7,224 bases of DNA, from NCBI GenBank assembly GCA_031282945.1, contig JAITCX010000183.1, positions 1 through 7,224 on the forward strand. Reading direction: 5' to 3'. Positions 5,557-7,224 of this stretch are shown here, piece after piece; positions within the stretch are counted from its first letter, which is position 1; the number at the start of each line of letters is the position of its first letter. The stretch is from Elusimicrobiota bacterium (lineage in GTDB: Bacteria > Elusimicrobiota > Endomicrobiia > Endomicrobiales > Endomicrobiaceae). Both the position numbers and the translations under genes were made by a program. Below the pieces are notes generated by a model. It saw only the letters and a list, made by a program, of their open reading frames with translations, had not been told where the DNA came from and did no database searches.

Positions 5557-5750
5557 GCATTAGCAAAAGTAAGAAAAAGTATTTTCCTGCCTCTATAAAA
5601 AAGGGCAGCGCAAAAAAGTTGGCGATACTCTTTAGATAAAATATGACGCCACCTTTAGCAATGCAAAAATTTAAATTATGCTACTATGGATATTAAGGTC
5701 TGGCTAAAGATAAAACATTGAAATTTATTAAATACTACAAGAGGTGAAAT

Positions 5751-6872
5751 ATGGCGCAAATAATTGATAGAGAATTTTTGAAAAAAAGTAAAGTTGGAAA
5801 AGTGAAAAAAATAAATCTTTACAAAGGTAGCATGTGGGAAAATTTAAAAAGCGTAGATAATTCTACTCTTTGCGCCTCTACTGAAATTGTTGTCAAAAAT
5901 AGCGATTGGAAAGACACAGAGGAGAGAGCAAAATTAGTAAGCAATGTAGAGAGTATGCGCGAAACATTAAAAAATGCAAAAATGCAAGTTAATAGCGATA
6001 GCGCTATTTTAAAGGATTTAATGCTCGATTATTCTATCTATTTAGCAAGACAAATGGACGAGGAAGGAGATTATACCTCAACGCTCTGCGAAACTATAAT
6101 AGACGAGAATATGCCTGAGGCAGTTAAGTTGCAAAATTATATTGATTATGTTGGGAAAGAAAAAGTTATTAAAGGGATAAATGACCCTATCCCTTTAATT
6201 GAGGAAAGTTTCCAAAATATGCAACCCACATCTCTACAAATTAAAGCATTTAGACATAAGAATTTGTGGGATGATTTAGTATTTAGTCAATTTCAAAACG
6301 CTGAACGTTTAATTCACTCCATTGCAAGAATAATTGTTGATTCAAAAAATAACGAATGTATTGGAAAAATTGTAGCGGCATCTTATGATAGCGCTCATTT
6401 GCAAACTGCAGACACAACTGGAACGACTTTCGATTTAAAAATATACAATACAATTAAAAAAGCAATTCAAAAAGGACTTAACCTTAAACATTCTGTTTAT
6501 CCAGAAAAGCGGCTAGGCGATATGCAACATCAAATTTATTTACTTGTCAATCCTGGTGACATTTACGATATAAAACCTATCATAAACAGCGCAATTCCAA
6601 TTGCGGGCATCATTCCCTACGGGGGCGGTTTACAGGACGGTCTTCAATGGAATAACGAAACATTAAAATATCCAGGCGTTGAGCGAGGTACGGCATACGC
6701 GGTTATAAAAACTGAAGTGGGAGCTTATAACTTTGTCAAAAGAAATATAACGCTTGAAAGCTTTAACGGAACTTTGCCGCCTTCACCACAAGGCGCTTGG
6801 TATAGAATCGGAACAACATTTATGGACTGGCTAATAAATGCAACTATAAAAATAACATTGCCTCAGGTCTAA
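5751..6872 (+). CDS. HK97-fold-like phage major capsid protein, apparently orphan
   Basis: The 373-residue protein has the look of a tailed-phage major capsid protein with the HK97 fold. There is no signal peptide or membrane segment. Residues 54-80 are charged and helical, as in a built-in scaffold or delta region. Then come an extended segment ending in NDPIPLIEESF (144-154), a long helix like the fold's spine helix (about 178-199), ADTTGTTFDLKIYNTIKKAI (220-239), the strand YLLVNPGDIYDI (263-274), a Gly-rich turn (288-298), and the closing strands GVERGTAYAVIK (309-320), AYNFVKRNITLE (325-336) and AWYRIGTTFMDWL (349-361). I infer the family from this pattern and general resemblance, not from an alignment. 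The start is firm: a GAGGTG ribosome-binding site (5741-5746) before ATG. The frame is intact and a terminator follows. No portal, terminase, protease or tail gene is seen, so it may be a prophage edge, a remnant under selection, or a capsid reused by the host, as encapsulins are. Confidence 0.6.
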   Translation: MAQIIDREFLKKSKVGKVKKINLYKGSMWENLKSVDNSTLCASTEIVVKNSDWKDTEERAKLVSNVESMRETLKNAKMQVNSDSAILKDLMLDYSIYLARQMDEEGDYTSTLCETIIDENMPEAVKLQNYIDYVGKEKVIKGINDPIPLIEESFQNMQPTSLQIKAFRHKNLWDDLVFSQFQNAERLIHSIARIIVDSKNNECIGKIVAASYDSAHLQTADTTGTTFDLKIYNTIKKAIQKGLNLKHSVYPEKRLGDMQHQIYLLVNPGDIYDIKPIINSAIPIAGIIPYGGGLQDGLQWNNETLKYPGVERGTAYAVIKTEVGAYNFVKRNITLESFNGTLPPSPQGAWYRIGTTFMDWLINATIKITLPQV

Positions 6873-6912
6873 TAATCATACAAACAAAAGAGATAGATTT
6901 TAGAATTTTAAT

Positions 6913-6952
6913 GGTGACATTATATTTATTTAATAAAGTTAATGTCATTTTT
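6913..6952 (+). terminator. Intrinsic terminator after the capsid-like gene
   Basis: TGACATTA (6915-6922) pairs perfectly with TAATGTCA (6940-6947). In RNA two G-U pairs can lengthen the stem, the loop can fold further (TTTA/TAAA), and five Ts follow at 6948-6952. It starts about 40 nt past the stop codon, so the capsid-like gene seems to be the last gene of its transcript. Confidence 0.65.
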
Positions 6953-6991
6953 CCTTCCCTAAAATAAAATTACATTCTCCCCTGATCTCAT

Positions 6992-7028
6992 AAAATAAAA
7001 AATCCCAACGCCTATTAAGTTCGTTGAG
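6992..7028 (-). terminator. Minus-strand intrinsic terminator of the RNA candidate
   Basis: On the minus strand CTCAACG (7028-7022) pairs with CGTTGGG (7010-7004) with one U-G pair, around an 11-nt loop. ATTTTTTATTTTA follows. It could serve the RNA candidate or any transcript entering from the right edge. Confidence 0.6.
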
Positions 7029-7173
7029 TTACATATTGAAAAAACAATCCCCGCGTATACTTCCCAGAAAAGTTTAAATCAATTTACTCTATTAAGTTAA
7101 ATGCAAAAACTATACGCCCTCATTATCTCCAAACAAAATTATAAATAAATTTTGCCGCTTCTTTTCAATATTT
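6992..7173 (-). ncRNA. Candidate small structured RNA gene, about 170 nt
   Basis: No protein gene fits here, but the minus strand has the parts of an RNA gene in order. A promoter (7174-7202) predicts a start near 7167. TTTTCAATAT (7162-7171) and ATATTGAAAA (7033-7042) form a perfect 10-bp closing stem, about 7 bp of which would be in the transcript. Inside it are a 7-bp hairpin CAAAATT/AATTTTG (7134-7140/7148-7154) and a 7-bp stem TATACGC/GCGTATA (7111-7117/7053-7059). Next comes an intrinsic terminator pairing 7022-7028 with 7004-7010, with a U-rich tail to about 6992. The stems are nested without conflict. I recognise no known family; the size suits a 6S-like or other regulatory RNA, but nothing identifies it. 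Confidence 0.45.
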
Positions 7174-7202
7174 ATATTATGCCTTAAAAACTTTGGAATC
7201 AA
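7174..7202 (-). promoter_or_regulatory. Promoter of the minus-strand RNA candidate
   Basis: TTGATT (7197-7202) and TAATAT (7174-7179) on the minus strand are 17 bp apart. Each matches 4 of 6 consensus bases, so it is moderate. Its spacing to the closing stem and the downstream terminator makes it more credible than the boxes alone. Confidence 0.45.
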
Positions 7203-7224
7203 GTATTAAAACCAATTAAATACC

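Larger units (their letters stand above)
4812..5750. other. Long non-coding stretch between rho and the capsid-like gene
   Basis: No convincing gene is seen in this 0.9-kb AT-rich stretch; with the rho leader the gap is 1.24 kb. It holds two paired structures (4860-4968 and 5030-5124), a doubtful 60-codon ORF, a near-consensus plus-strand promoter at 5390-5418 and an AT-rich cruciform at 5510-5556. A smaller hairpin pairs TTTTCCA (5461-5467) with TGGAAAA (5479-5485), and another pairs CTGCC (5587-5591) with GGCAG (5604-5608). I looked for signatures of tmRNA, SRP RNA, RNase P RNA and common riboswitches on both strands and found none. Confidence 0.6.

Noticed and set aside
5642..5687. Alternative promoters closer to the capsid-like gene (TATGAC near 5642, TACTAT near 5682)
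   Set aside because: The partner -35 boxes are poor or wrongly spaced compared with the near-consensus promoter at 5390-5418.
5751..6872. A classical encapsulin operon
   Set aside because: The protein is longer than typical family 1 encapsulins, and no cargo gene such as a ferritin-like protein or peroxidase lies beside it.
6881..6905. AGATAGATTTT near 6891 as a direct repeat of the 5113 segment
   Set aside because: Only about ten AT-rich bases match and no boundaries are shared, which is expected by chance at this composition.
7030..7224. A protein gene entering from the right edge on the minus strand
   Set aside because: Minus-strand frames here are broken by stops; the best ATG after a GGAG opens only eight codons.

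Overview
The window is AT-rich bacterial DNA using the standard bacterial code (the alkylation-repair gene ends in TGA, the other genes in TAA). Its core is a housekeeping block on the minus strand: transcription terminator Rho, ribosomal protein L31 and peptide release factor 1. On the plus strand to the left lies a tRNA-Glu followed by three tightly packed small genes. The zinc-type L31 with a long lysine-rich tail, the low GC content and the rho-rpmE-prfA order suggest an uncultured, reduced-genome bacterium such as a Patescibacteria/CPR member. That placement is a weak inference from impression only.

Left region (1-1513, plus strand): a near-consensus promoter, tRNA-Glu(CTC), a two-helix membrane protein of unknown function, an AlkD-type DNA alkylation-repair glycosylase with all four known active-site positions, and a YjbQ/UPF0047 protein. 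The junctions are very tight (24 nt from tRNA to ORF, TAA|ATG, then an ATGA overlap). This suggests one transcript carrying the tRNA and three proteins. A GC-rich 11-bp hairpin separates this block from the convergent prfA.

Middle region (1575-4811, minus strand): rho, rpmE and prfA read right to left. rho has a consensus-like promoter about 270 nt upstream of its ATG, leaving a long leader with a possible 43-codon upstream ORF. rpmE has its own promoter, overlapped by a perfect palindrome, and its own U-tailed terminator before prfA. prmC, which often follows prfA, is absent here.

Right region (4812-7224): mostly non-coding (about 1.2 kb, then about 350 bp) around one intact 373-residue gene. 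That protein looks like an HK97-fold phage major capsid protein, but no other phage gene is visible in the window. It has a good promoter 330 bp upstream, a strong ribosome-binding site and its own terminator. The flanking non-coding DNA holds several paired structures. The best is a minus-strand unit at about 6992-7202 with promoter, nested stems and intrinsic terminator, which looks like an undescribed small RNA gene. The orphan capsid gene and this RNA-like element are the two most interesting items.
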